Assembly: GCA_040219575.1 (NCBI GenBank)
Contig: JAVJSD010000101.1
Span: 1 to 64,000, forward strand
Length of the DNA: 64,000 bases
DNA from: JAVJSD01 sp040219575
GTDB taxonomy: Bacteria > Planctomycetota > Planctomycetia > Pirellulales > Pirellulaceae
Reading direction: 5' to 3'
This document shows positions 8,537 through 18,693 of this stretch, piece by piece (within the stretch, counting starts at the first letter, position 1; every line of letters begins with the position of its first letter). The notes beneath the pieces were generated by a model that was not told where the DNA came from, ran no database searches, and saw only the letters and a program-made list of their open reading frames with translations. The position numbers were made by a program, and so were the translations under genes.

Positions 8537-9889
8537 ATGTCGCAGTCCGCCGATTCCGCCACGACCGCTTCCTTGGACGGCCAGTCCGCGGGCGGCGCCT
8601 TGCTGTCCCGACTGCGTGCAGTGGCTCTGCGGCGCCGGGCGTTGTTGGGGACCGTGGCGGCCTCGTTCTTCGTGTTCGCCTTGCAAGCGGTGCAGGGGAT
8701 GCTGCTGGCCCGCGTATTGGGGCCGGAAGGGCGCGGGCAATACAACACGGCCTTGTTCTACACACATTTGTTGATGTTCGCCGGCATGTTGGGGATTCCG
8801 TTCGTCATCCAGCGTCGGGCGGCGAGTTCGTCGTCCGCCTCCAAAGGCTCGCTGCGCGGGTTGTCGATGGCGTCGATCGGGGCGGCACTGATCACGGGAC
8901 TGGCTTCGGTGGTGGTGGTGGGACTGTTGTCGTACTTCACGTTACCGTCGGAGAAGCAATCGCTGGTTCCGCTCTGTTTGCTGGCGGCGATCTCTTTGCC
9001 GTTGCTGCACGTGCGACTGGCGCTGCAAGCGGTCGACCGCGGCAGCGAGAACTTCCTGCGTCACAACGTCAGCGACGTCTTCTTCTGGGCGGTGCTGCCG
9101 ATGATGCTGTGCTATCTGTGGTGGTCCGGAAGCGGTGATGTCGAATGGGTTGTGGGATTGTCGGTGACGGCGGCGTTGGCGGCGGCGGCGTTTCGACTGG
9201 CGCTGGGGCGACTTGCCGACTTTACCTGGCCGCCGGATCCTCGCCCGCGCACGCTGCTGCGCGAGGGGATGCCCTACGCGCTGGCCAAAGGTGTGTCGGA
9301 CGTGCTCAACCGTCTCGACGGCCTGCTCGTGCTGTTGCTGGCGACCTTCACGGTGCAGGGCTACTATGCCGCGGCGGTGCCGGCGGCCGGGATGCTGTCG
9401 GTCGCGCCCGCGGCGCTGGCGATGTTCGCCTTCAACACCGGCGCCAAAGGGCCGGCACGCATCTCCGGGAGACGCTTGGCGATGGCGAGCGGACTGTCGG
9501 TGGCGATGCAGGTCGTCAGCGCCGTCGTCTTGGCGCTACTGCTGCCTACGCTGATGCTGCTGGTGTTCGGCGAGGAGTTCGCGGGCGCGATTCCGTTCGC
9601 CCTGGCGCTCGTGCCGGCCAAGGCGGTGGCGGGCGTGGGGCAGATCGCGGAAGGTTATCTGCGCGGACGCAACAAGCCGCACATCGAGTTCCGAGCCCGG
9701 CTGGCGGGCGGGGCGATCCTGCTGACCACGGCGGTGGTCGCGTGGCCGTGGCTGCATGAATTCAGCATTCCGCTGGCGGCGTTGGCCGGGCATGCCTTTC
9801 CCACGGTTGTAATGGGCGCCGCGATTCTGTGGGACGCGCGCGGCGGCCACGCGACCCCAAAAAGCGGTCATTCGGCCAGCGGCGTGTAG
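8537..9889 (+). CDS. Polysaccharide flippase-like membrane protein (MOP superfamily)
   Basis: A 450-residue polytopic membrane protein with about 12-14 hydrophobic segments, of the Wzx/MATE-like exporter type that flips lipid-linked sugar units across the cytoplasmic membrane. Family-like features are the first helix followed by LLARVLGPEGRGQYN and the paired long helices throughout. The ATG at 8537 (MSQSADS) is preferred to an in-frame TTG at 8468 because the extra residues are basic and low-complexity. No glycosyltransferase genes sit beside it; the nearest glycan genes are about 7 kb away. The gene ends inside the 3' end of the convergent DUF420 gene, overlapping by 22 bases. The substrate is unknown. 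Confidence 0.85.
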   Translation: MSQSADSATTASLDGQSAGGALLSRLRAVALRRRALLGTVAASFFVFALQAVQGMLLARVLGPEGRGQYNTALFYTHLLMFAGMLGIPFVIQRRAASSSSASKGSLRGLSMASIGAALITGLASVVVVGLLSYFTLPSEKQSLVPLCLLAAISLPLLHVRLALQAVDRGSENFLRHNVSDVFFWAVLPMMLCYLWWSGSGDVEWVVGLSVTAALAAAAFRLALGRLADFTWPPDPRPRTLLREGMPYALAKGVSDVLNRLDGLLVLLLATFTVQGYYAAAVPAAGMLSVAPAALAMFAFNTGAKGPARISGRRLAMASGLSVAMQVVSAVVLALLLPTLMLLVFGEEFAGAIPFALALVPAKAVAGVGQIAEGYLRGRNKPHIEFRARLAGGAILLTTAVVAWPWLHEFSIPLAALAGHAFPTVVMGAAILWDARGGHATPKSGHSASGV

Positions 9890-10317
9890 ATCTGGTAGAG
9901 CATGGCGTAGACGACGACGCCGGTCACCGAGACGTACAGCCAGATGGGAAAGGTCCACCGGGCCCAGCGGACATGGCGATCGCGGCGGTCGCGCAGTCCG
10001 AAGTAAATCGTGACGATCGCCAGCACCGGCACGGCGGCCGCCAGCACAATGTGCGTGATCAGGATGCCGTAGTACGTGTAGCGAACCGCCGCGGGCGGGT
10101 AGTCGGGAAACGGCGTGCTGACGCCTTGTTTGAGCGTGTGGTAGGTGAGATAGCAGGCCAAAAACACGACGGAGACGCCGAAGCAGGAGAGCATCGTCCA
10201 CTGATGGGCGACTTCCTTGCGACGCTTGATCAGCACGTAGCCGAGGACCAGCAGAACCGTCGCCAGCGCATTGAGCGAGGCGTTGACGTGCGGCAGAACT
10301 TTGACGGCGGTTTCCAC
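9868..10317 (-). CDS. DUF420 membrane protein
   Basis: A 149-residue protein with four predicted membrane helices (about residues 12-30, 43-60, 80-103 and 119-140), typical of the DUF420/YozB family found beside cytochrome oxidase assembly genes. His10, His38, His60 and His88 are regularly placed near helix ends, in keeping with a heme- or copper-linked role suggested for the family (inference). The start is read as GTG (VETAVKVLPHVN), because the upstream in-frame sequence is Arg-rich and does not look coding and GAGACGAGA lies in front. It lies 77 bases after the SCO1 gene and is probably in one operon with it and the ABC-2 permease. Confidence 0.85.
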   Translation of the reverse strand: METAVKVLPHVNASLNALATVLLVLGYVLIKRRKEVAHQWTMLSCFGVSVVFLACYLTYHTLKQGVSTPFPDYPPAAVRYTYYGILITHIVLAAAVPVLAIVTIYFGLRDRRDRHVRWARWTFPIWLYVSVTGVVVYAMLYQIYTPLAE

Positions 10318-10394
10318 TCTCGTCTCGGCCGGTCTTCGCTGGGATGAACACGTAGGCGGGCGTTCTGCCTGCCGCGGCAACCTGGAAGGCCGCC

Positions 10395-11105
10395 CTACGG
10401 AGATTCGTTGCGGATGTAGCGGCCGGTTTCTTCGTCGAAATAGCCGGCGGGTTCGACTTTCGTCTCCGCTTCGACCGGCGGCTCGGTCTCGGCCAAGAGT
10501 TCGTCGAGCGCCTTCTTCATGGCGGTGAAATCTTCGTATTCCCGCCAGTGGAAGTTGTCGCGGACCTTGCCCCAGCGATCGACGACGATCAGCCGCTCGC
10601 TGTGCGCCTGCTGGTCGGTGGGGAGTTGAAAAATCTCCGTCCCGATGCGGCGGATGTGCAGCAGGTCGCCGGTCAAGAACAGCCAGTCCTCTTCGTCGGC
10701 GTTGAAGCTGTGGGCGTACTTGCGGAGCACCGCCGGCGTGTCGTTCTCGGGGTCGACCGTGATGTTCACGAACGTCACGCCCTTGGGGCCGTATTCGCGC
10801 GCCAGCTCCGCGACGCGGGTGTTCTGCTGACGGCAGATCGAGGGACAACTGCTGAAGAAGAAACTCACCACCCACACCTCGCCATCCATTTCCTTGGAGT
10901 GGAACAGTTCGCCGCTGCGCTCGGTGAGCGTGAACTGCTCGAGGATGGGGATGTCCTTCCAATCGCCGTGCTCGTAGACGGGCGGCGCCGCGCCGCTCTC
11001 GCCGTCTTGCGTGGCGCGGCCGTGGTAAGCGGCGGCGGTGACGATCATCAGGATGCCGCCGGCGAATAACAAAACGGACAGGGCGAGGATCAGCGTCTTG
11101 TTCAT
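10395..11105 (-). CDS. SCO1/SenC-family copper chaperone
   Basis: A 236-residue membrane-anchored thioredoxin-fold protein that in known relatives delivers copper to the CuA site of cytochrome c oxidase. An N-terminal signal anchor (MNKTL, then a hydrophobic stretch to about residue 26) places the domain outside the cytoplasm. The copper-binding C-x3-C motif is CPSIC in FFSSCPSICRQQ, and the distal conserved His is in AHSERLIVVD. The ATG overlaps the TGA of the upstream permease (ATGA), which suggests translational coupling. No cytochrome oxidase structural genes are in this window. The last 40 residues are an acidic, Pro-rich tail outside the fold. Confidence 0.93.
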   Translation of the reverse strand: MNKTLILALSVLLFAGGILMIVTAAAYHGRATQDGESGAAPPVYEHGDWKDIPILEQFTLTERSGELFHSKEMDGEVWVVSFFFSSCPSICRQQNTRVAELAREYGPKGVTFVNITVDPENDTPAVLRKYAHSFNADEEDWLFLTGDLLHIRRIGTEIFQLPTDQQAHSERLIVVDRWGKVRDNFHWREYEDFTAMKKALDELLAETEPPVEAETKVEPAGYFDEETGRYIRNESP

Positions 11106-11980
11106 AGCAGGTCTCCACGCGTGCGTTGGCCGGCGATCCCGACCGCCGCCGTAAACGAAATCACCGCGAAGGCGATCGCCACGCTCCAACAAACTACCAG
11201 GTTCGGCGCCCAGAAGGCCTCGGGCGGCGGGCCGGCGAACAACAACTGCCGCACACCGGCCACCGAATAACTCAGCGGGTTCAACTTCATACCCCAGTGC
11301 ATCACGATCTGCGCCCAACTCGTGTCGGCGGTCAGCGCGGGGATCGGAAAGAACGCTCCGCTCAACAACCACATCGGCATCAATACCAGGCTCATGACGG
11401 CATGATACCCCTGCGTCGAGTCCATCCGCCAGGCGATGACCATCCCGACCGACGTGAGCGCCATCGACGTCACCAGCATCAGCACCACCAACGCGGCGAT
11501 GGCGACCAGGCTCGTCTCTACTTTCAAGGTTAGCGCCAGGCAGAGGAAGATCAAGCCTTGCAGCATCGCCAGCGCCGAGCCGCCCAGCACTTTCCCCAAC
11601 ACCATCGACCAGCGCGGAATCGGCGCCACCAGCACCGATTGCAGAAAGCCTTCCTTGCGATCCTCGATTACCGAGATGGTGGCGAAAATCGCCGTGAACA
11701 ACAGAATCAGCACCAGCGTGCCGGGGAAATAATACTGCTGGAACGAGCCGCCGTCGGCCGCGCCGCCCCCCAGGTTGAACGAGCGGCTGAAACCGACGCT
11801 GAACAGCAGCCAGAACAGGATCGGCTGTCCCACCGCGCTGACGATCCGGTTCCGCTGCCGCAAAAACCGCACAATCTCACGCCAGCAGAGCGCCAGCGCC
11901 GCCCGCCACGGACGCGGTGTGAGCGGCGCGGCGGACTCTCTTGCAGTCGCGGGTTCCGGCTTGGGGAGGGTTGTCGCCAT
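11102..11980 (-). CDS. ABC-2 type transporter permease
   Basis: A 292-residue integral membrane protein with an N-terminal cytoplasmic segment of about 45 residues and six predicted helices, matching ABC-2 permeases. The family signature region is present: VIEDRKEGFLQSVLVAPIPR after the second helix and LSGAFFPIPAL later. No ATP-binding partner gene is next to it, so that subunit must come from elsewhere. In many bacteria a permease of this kind is encoded with SCO1 and DUF420 near cytochrome oxidase genes, so a role in respiratory assembly or cofactor export is plausible but inferred. The gene is preceded by a sigma-54 activator on the same strand, 135 bases upstream. Confidence 0.87.
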   Translation of the reverse strand: MATTLPKPEPATARESAAPLTPRPWRAALALCWREIVRFLRQRNRIVSAVGQPILFWLLFSVGFSRSFNLGGGAADGGSFQQYYFPGTLVLILLFTAIFATISVIEDRKEGFLQSVLVAPIPRWSMVLGKVLGGSALAMLQGLIFLCLALTLKVETSLVAIAALVVLMLVTSMALTSVGMVIAWRMDSTQGYHAVMSLVLMPMWLLSGAFFPIPALTADTSWAQIVMHWGMKLNPLSYSVAGVRQLLFAGPPPEAFWAPNLVVCWSVAIAFAVISFTAAVGIAGQRTRGDLL

Positions 11981-12115
11981 CCCCCTATTCTAAGCCGAGA
12001 TCGCCCGAAGCGAAGGCGCCTTGCAGACGCCACCGCCCGGTTCGCGGTGCGAGAGTACGGGAAACACCGGAGAACGTGCAATCGGAAGACTCGCCCCGCG
12101 GCCAGCCAGCGGCCG

Positions 12116-13489
<1,374 letters not shown>

Positions 13490-13903
13490 GGGCTGGGAAG
13501 CATCTCGTCGTTAAAGGTCGCTGCGGCGCACCGCAAGTACTGGCGGACGCGCTTCTCGACGCCCATCAGCAAAGACGCCCATCAGCAAAGTCGCCCATCA
13601 GCAAAGTCGCCCGGCGCGCGGAGTGATGGCGCGCCTGTGCGATCGCCGATGTCGATTGTAGCGGCCCAACCGGCCATCCGGCCAGATTGCTTTCGCCAAC
13701 CGATCCGACGCCCACGGACCTTTCACAATCCCGACAACAACCGCTGATCTACTCGACGTCCTCACAAAGAACGATTATCCATGGAATATCTCAGTGGCGC
13801 CCCCGATTTCCGCGGCGCGTGGCACACCGATCGCGTGCCGTTGGTTCCCTGCGATCAGAAGGTCTTCACTCGACACGCTCGCCCCTCGCACTCGCTGGCC
13901 AAC
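13490..13903. other. Divergent spacer with a 16-bp tandem repeat
   Basis: The spacer separates the divergent sigma-54 activator and acyl-CoA synthetase genes. It contains three tandem units GCCCATCAGCAAAGNC at 13561-13576, 13577-13592 and 13593-13608. The in-frame ATG at 13781 of the downstream gene would use part of this spacer, but the extra 41 residues do not match the family. No convincing promoter was found. Confidence 0.6.
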
Positions 13904-16588
13904 ATGCCCATCCGAAATCTGAAGCGGATCTTTCAACCAAAACGCGTCGCGGTGATCGGCGGCAGCGGCCGACCCGGCAGTCTCGGTCGGATGGTGATCG
14001 AGAACATGCGCCAAGCCGGATTCCCGGGCGACGTGTACCCCGTGAATCCGAAGTACCGCGAGATCGACGGGGCGGCCTGCTACGCCACGCCCGCCGATCT
14101 GCCGGAGCCCGTCGACATGGCGGTCGTCTGCACGCCGGGCCGCACGGTCGCCGACGTCGTCCGCCAGTGCGGCGAAGCGGGCATCCTGGGCCTGGTGATT
14201 CTCTCGGCGGGCTTTCGCGAGACGGGCGACGAGGGCGGCCAGTTGGAAGCCGAATTGCAGCAGGCCGCCGCGGCGTTCGACGGCATGCGGATCATCGGCC
14301 CCAACTGCCTGGGCGTGATGGCGCCCCATGCCGGCCTCAACGCCAGTTTCGCCGCCGGTACGCCCAACAAGGGCAACGTGGCCTTCATTTCGCAATCCGG
14401 GGCGCTGTGCACGGCCGTGCTCGATTGGGCGCTGGAGGAGGAAATCGGCTTCTCGCACTTCGTGTCGGTGGGAAACATGCTCGACGTGAGCATCGGCGAC
14501 TTGATCGACTATTTCGCCAACGACCCCTGGACCGAGTCGATCATCCTGTACGTCGAGTCGATCACCGAAGCCCGCGAGTTCATGTCGGCCGCCCGCGCCT
14601 TCGCCCGCGGGAAGCCGATCATCGCCTACAAGGCGGGGCGGTTCGCCGCCTCGGCGCAGGCCGCCAAGTCGCACACGGGGGCGATGGCGGGAGTCGACAC
14701 GGTGTACGAGGCGGCCTTTCAGCGGGCCGGCATCGTTCGCGTGTTCGAAATGGCCGACATGTTCGACTGCGCGGAATTGCTGGCGCGGCAGGAGACTCCC
14801 CGCGGCGCGCGCCTGGCGATCGTCACCAACGCCGGCGGGCCCGGCGTGATGGCCACCGACTCGCTGCTCGAACGGCACGGCGAACTGGCCGAGCTCTCCA
14901 GCACGACGATGGACAAGCTGAACAAGCACCTGCCCGCCGCCTGGTCGCAGAGCAATCCGATCGACGTGTTGGGCGACGCCACCCCCGAGCGGCTGTCGCG
15001 CGCGGTCGAGATCGTGCTGGCCGATTCGAACGTCGACGCGGTGCTGGTGATCTTCGCCCCGCAAGCGGTGAGCAAACCGACCGATGCCGCCGAGGCGTTG
15101 ATCGACGTCGCCAAGAAGTCGAACAAGCCGGTGCTCACCTCGTGGATGGGGGGACTCTCGATGCGCGACGGCGTCTCGCTGTTGAACGCCGCCGGCATTC
15201 CCACCTACGCCGCGCCCGAGCAGGCGGTGCGGGCGTTCATGTACCTGGTCTCCTACGCGCGCCTTCGCGAGGTGCTGTACGAGACGCCGCGCGACCTGCC
15301 GGTGGAGATTCGTCTCGACCGCGGCAAACTGCGGGCGGTGTTCGATACGATTCTCAACGAGGGGCACGACACGCTGACCGAGAGCACCTCGAAGGCGCTG
15401 CTCGACGCCTACGACATTCCCGTGGCCAAGGCCTATTTCGCCCGCGACGCGCAAGACGCCGTCGAACTCGCCCAGCGTGTCGGCTACCCGGTGGCGGCCA
15501 AGGTCGTCTCCCCGCAGATTACGCACAAGACCGACGTGGGCGGCGTCGAGCTGAATCTCTCCGACGACGACGCGGTGCGGGCCGCCTTCGAGCGAATTGT
15601 CGCCGGCGCAAAACAGAAGCGGCCCGATGCGCAGATCGACGGCGTGGCGATTCAGAGGATGGTGGCCAGCCCGGTGGGCCATGAACTGATCGTCGGCGCC
15701 AAACGCGATCCGGTGTTCGGCGCGGTGATGCTGGTCGGCGCGGGAGGCACGGCGGCGGAATTGTTCCAGGACCGCGCCTTGGAACTTCCGCCGATCAGTG
15801 AACGGCTGGCGCGGCGGATGCTCGAATCGCTGCGGAGTTGGCCGCTGTTGAAGGGCTATCGCGGCCGGCCGGCGGTGAATCTCGACGCGCTGATCAAGGT
15901 CTTGATGCGGCTCTCGTACCTGGTGGCCGACTACCCGGAAATCCGCGAGCTCGATGTGAATCCGCTGCTCGCCACGCCCGACGACGTGATCGCGCTCGAC
16001 GCGCGGATGATTCTCGATCACGACGCCATCCTCCACCCGCCCCGCCGCTATTCGCATCTGGCGATCCGGCCCTATCCCGACGAGTACACGCGGCAGGCCT
16101 CGCTCAAGGACGGCACGAAGATCACCCTGCGGGCGATCAAGCCGGAGGACGAACCGATGTGGCACGAACTGCTGGCCAGTTGCTCGCAGGAGTCGATCTG
16201 GATGCGGTTCCGCTACCTGTTCAAGCAGACCACGCACGAGATGGCGACGCGGTTCTGCTTCATCGACTACGACCGTGAAATCGCCATCGTCGCCGAGTGC
16301 GAGGTGGAGGGCCGCCGCCGGTTGATCGGGGTGGGACGCCTGGTGGCCGACGCCGACCACCTCGACGCCGAGTACGCGGTGCTGGTGGTCGACGCCTATC
16401 ACGGCCTCGGCCTCGGCTCGCTGCTGACCGACTACTGCCTGGAAATCTGCCGCGGTTGGGGCATTCACAAAGTCATCGCCGAAACCTCGCCCGACAATCG
16501 CCGCATGCTGCAATTGTTCCAGCACCGCGGGTTCGAGCTCGACCATTCGCTGTCGCCGGATGTGGTGTTGGCGCGGAAGATGCTTTAG
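13904..16588 (+). CDS. ADP-forming acyl-CoA synthetase/GNAT acetyltransferase fusion
   Basis: An 894-residue protein with the architecture of Pat/YfiQ-type protein acetyltransferases: a CoA-binding Rossmann domain (about 5-130, VAVIGGSGRPGSLG), succinyl-CoA synthetase-like domains (about 150-450, GPNCLG at 132-137), an ATP-grasp part (about 480-700) and a C-terminal GNAT domain (about 735-894, acetyl-CoA loop near YHGLGLGSLL). His257 in KSHTGAMAG is the residue phosphorylated in active ADP-forming acetyl-CoA synthetases as I recall them; Pat proteins known as pure acetyltransferases lack it. So this one may still make acyl-CoA and ATP as well as acetylate proteins. Start ATG 13904 (MPIRNLKRIF) matches the family start; an upstream ATG at 13781 does not. 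Confidence 0.92.
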   Translation: MPIRNLKRIFQPKRVAVIGGSGRPGSLGRMVIENMRQAGFPGDVYPVNPKYREIDGAACYATPADLPEPVDMAVVCTPGRTVADVVRQCGEAGILGLVILSAGFRETGDEGGQLEAELQQAAAAFDGMRIIGPNCLGVMAPHAGLNASFAAGTPNKGNVAFISQSGALCTAVLDWALEEEIGFSHFVSVGNMLDVSIGDLIDYFANDPWTESIILYVESITEAREFMSAARAFARGKPIIAYKAGRFAASAQAAKSHTGAMAGVDTVYEAAFQRAGIVRVFEMADMFDCAELLARQETPRGARLAIVTNAGGPGVMATDSLLERHGELAELSSTTMDKLNKHLPAAWSQSNPIDVLGDATPERLSRAVEIVLADSNVDAVLVIFAPQAVSKPTDAAEALIDVAKKSNKPVLTSWMGGLSMRDGVSLLNAAGIPTYAAPEQAVRAFMYLVSYARLREVLYETPRDLPVEIRLDRGKLRAVFDTILNEGHDTLTESTSKALLDAYDIPVAKAYFARDAQDAVELAQRVGYPVAAKVVSPQITHKTDVGGVELNLSDDDAVRAAFERIVAGAKQKRPDAQIDGVAIQRMVASPVGHELIVGAKRDPVFGAVMLVGAGGTAAELFQDRALELPPISERLARRMLESLRSWPLLKGYRGRPAVNLDALIKVLMRLSYLVADYPEIRELDVNPLLATPDDVIALDARMILDHDAILHPPRRYSHLAIRPYPDEYTRQASLKDGTKITLRAIKPEDEPMWHELLASCSQESIWMRFRYLFKQTTHEMATRFCFIDYDREIAIVAECEVEGRRRLIGVGRLVADADHLDAEYAVLVVDAYHGLGLGSLLTDYCLEICRGWGIHKVIAETSPDNRRMLQLFQHRGFELDHSLSPDVVLARKML

Positions 16589-16592
16589 TTGG

Positions 16593-16790
16593 TGAGGGGT
16601 GAGGGATCGAGGCGGCGGGCGCTGACGCCCCAAGCCGACGACTTGTCGTCGTGGTGTGTGAGTAGGTGAGTGGTGAGGGGTGAGGGGTGAGGGGTGAGGG
16701 ATCGAGGCGGCGGGCGCTGACGCTCCAAGCCGACGACTTGTCGTCGTGGTGTGTGAGTAGGTGAGTAGGTGAGGGGTTGAGATCGGCGTC
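16593..16790. repeat. Two 95-bp tandem units with palindrome core
   Basis: Two nearly identical units follow the synthetase gene. Each has GTGAGGG heptamers, then ATCGAGGCGGCGGGCGCTGA, then the perfect palindrome CGACGACTTGTCGTCG (16636-16651 and 16731-16746), then GTGGTGTGTGAGTAGGTGAG. The palindromes are 95 bases apart. This is the reverse orientation of the family at 6014-6195 and 22315-22330. The rest of this 340-base convergent spacer holds no gene. Confidence 0.88.
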
Positions 16791-16879
16791 GCGGCGATGC
16801 TTCCGTCTTCCCCCAGGCTCCAGCCCCGCTGAGTCCGCGAGCATCGCCCGCCGTCAACTTCAGTCCCTGTACCGAATCT

Positions 16880-16899
16880 CCGAACTCTCACGAGTTCGG
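16880..16899. repeat. Short hairpin of the GAACTC/GAGTTC family
   Basis: CCGAACTC and GAGTTCGG flank a four-base loop, followed by CTACC. It belongs to the same family as the hairpins around rplI (40267-41002). It lies 30 bases beyond the sulfotransferase stop codon and could end that transcript, but it has no T-run. Confidence 0.6.
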
Positions 16900-16928
16900 C
16901 TACCCTGAAACTCGGCCGTCACAAAGCA

Positions 16929-17774
16929 CTAAGCGTATCCGTACTGTGCAAGCAGGTCGCCGCAGATCTGCTGGACGAGCGGCGCATCGATATGGGGCAT
17001 TTCGCCATCCGGGGCGGCGTTCTGCTTGGGACGCGACACGAGGCGCCGCCAGGCGTCGAGATCGCTTGGGCCGAGGTCGGGGATGTCGAGCCCCGTGAGA
17101 AACGCGGTCGCCGCGGCGCGGCAAGCCTGATCGTCGTCGCTCATCAGGTCTTCGAAGCGCAGGCGGGTATAGTGATCGCACCTTGTGGCGAGGGCGGCGA
17201 TCTGCTCGTTGCAGTGCCGCCAACGCCAGAGCGCCTTGGCCGACGCCGGTAGTCGCCGCCAGCCAGATGGCCGCGGTGAAGGGAAGGGCGTCGCCATCGG
17301 CAAGTAATCGATCACGTGCCGGCGGAAACCCGACGCTTTGAACTTCAAAATCGACTGCGCCCACGATTCGGCGTGACGGACCAGATGGATCACGCGCACG
17401 CGGCCCGGCAACTCGGGCAGCAAATCCGCCAGCGGACAGAGCATGGGATTGACTTCGACGTATTGCCGCCCGCGCGCGAGACTCGCCATCCGCCGCCGAC
17501 GCGTCCGCAAGAACCATCGCTCGAGCGTGCCTCGCCCCAGCGACCAGTCGTTGCGGAGATTCGCCAGCATCAACTCGAACCGCGCCGGCGGCGGTTCGTG
17601 CCAACAGCAGAGGTGGGGATACAGCCGCGATAGTTCACGCGACAGAAACACCGTCGCCGTCCGCCCCGCGGAGATGATGAAGTAGTAGGTGGGCCTTTCC
17701 GCGACATCGGCGGATTCACCGGCGATGAGCTGTTGCGACGAGCGCGGCGCCGTTCGCTGAGTCGTTTCGGTCAT
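16929..17774 (-). CDS. Sulfotransferase-like protein
   Basis: A 281-residue protein that looks like a PAPS-dependent sulfotransferase, which transfers sulfate to sugars or other acceptors. The 5'-phosphosulfate loop is IISAGRTATVFLSREL near the start and the 3'-phosphate region is IHLVRHAESWAQS; these fit the family loosely, so the call is tentative. The ATG at 17774 is chosen. A GTG at 17837 would add 21 residues, but those align with the C-terminal tail of the TPR protein at 19909-21939 and may be a remnant of another gene. It is the last gene of a same-strand row after TPR protein, glycosyltransferase and methyltransferase genes, which supports modification of a glycan. Confidence 0.65.
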   Translation of the reverse strand: MTETTQRTAPRSSQQLIAGESADVAERPTYYFIISAGRTATVFLSRELSRLYPHLCCWHEPPPARFELMLANLRNDWSLGRGTLERWFLRTRRRRMASLARGRQYVEVNPMLCPLADLLPELPGRVRVIHLVRHAESWAQSILKFKASGFRRHVIDYLPMATPFPSPRPSGWRRLPASAKALWRWRHCNEQIAALATRCDHYTRLRFEDLMSDDDQACRAAATAFLTGLDIPDLGPSDLDAWRRLVSRPKQNAAPDGEMPHIDAPLVQQICGDLLAQYGYA

Positions 17775-17952
17775 TACGTTTTTCGTCCCCGCCTGAAGCT
17801 GCTGCCGCATGATATGCAGGAATTGCTCGTTGGTCACGCCCGTCGATTCGCCGGGACGACAAGTGCGAGGGGCGCGGAGGTGTCCGGGACGATTCGCGGT
17901 TCCCAGCCGGGGCTGTCGTGGGAGCTCGCCGCGGCTCGCTGTTTACGACGAC

Positions 17953-18693
17953 TCACCGCGGCGCCTCGGCTTCGGAGTGCGTCGTCGCTTCCCGCGTCTT
18001 CGAACTTTTCTTGGGCGCGGCGACGTAGATTTCGAACAACGTGAAACCGAGGCCGACCGACCGCGTCTGCTCGATCTCGAAGCAGCGCTCCAGGCTGGCG
18101 CGGATGTCGAAGATCGTGCGGACATGGTAGTCGCCGGAGAATCCGACGATCCTCCGTCCCAGCCGGTACCAGAAGTTCTCGGTGGGGCCGCTCACGATCA
18201 GCCTTCCCTGCGGCGACAATCGCTCCGCGAAGCTCGCCACCAGGGCGTCGAGATCGTCGACGTGCTCCAGCACATCGAGCGCCAGAATCAGGTCGATGGG
18301 AGCGTCGCCCGCCTCCTCGATGCTTTCGCCCCAGGCCACGTGCGGCAGTTCGGTCTGCTCCTCGCAGCGCCAGAGTTCGAGATAACGGCGGCTCAGATCC
18401 GGCATCAGGTCGATGGCCCACACTCGCTCGAAGCGCTGCGCCAGCAGCGGCAGCATCATGCCGAACCCGGTTCCGAAATCAATCGCCGTCTCGCCTTGCT
18501 CGGGCAACAGCGATTGCACTTCGCGCAGCCGGCGCCAAAACAACCAGCGGGAAAGACCGAGTCCGCGGAGATAGGCCGGACCCGCCTGCTCGTCGAGCGC
18601 CCCGTCGGGATAGCTGGCGAAAACGCGTTCCGCCACGGCGCTCGACTTGGAGTGGAAATCGGCGAAGGGCATGGGTGCGAGGATCGTGTTCAC
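17953..18693 (-). CDS. Class I SAM-dependent methyltransferase
   Basis: A 246-residue cytoplasmic methyltransferase of the UbiE/Methyltransf_11-23 type. Motif I is AIDFGTGFGMMLPLL, the acidic end of the second strand is AIDLMPD, and motif IV is LILALDVLEHVDD. The substrate is unknown; the setting suggests a glycan or lipid. The GTG start at 18693 is chosen because its first three bases overlap the TGA of the glycosyltransferase gene (GTGA), which suggests coupled translation; the next ATG is at 18672. The final 20 residues (KKSSKTREATTHSEAE) are a charged tail. Confidence 0.88.
   Translation of the reverse strand: MNTILAPMPFADFHSKSSAVAERVFASYPDGALDEQAGPAYLRGLGLSRWLFWRRLREVQSLLPEQGETAIDFGTGFGMMLPLLAQRFERVWAIDLMPDLSRRYLELWRCEEQTELPHVAWGESIEEAGDAPIDLILALDVLEHVDDLDALVASFAERLSPQGRLIVSGPTENFWYRLGRRIVGFSGDYHVRTIFDIRASLERCFEIEQTRSVGLGFTLFEIYVAAPKKSSKTREATTHSEAEAPR

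Noticed and set aside
13775..16891. A 1038-residue minus-strand open frame
   Set aside because: It is antisense to the acyl-CoA synthetase fusion; no motif is present and it crosses the tandem repeats.
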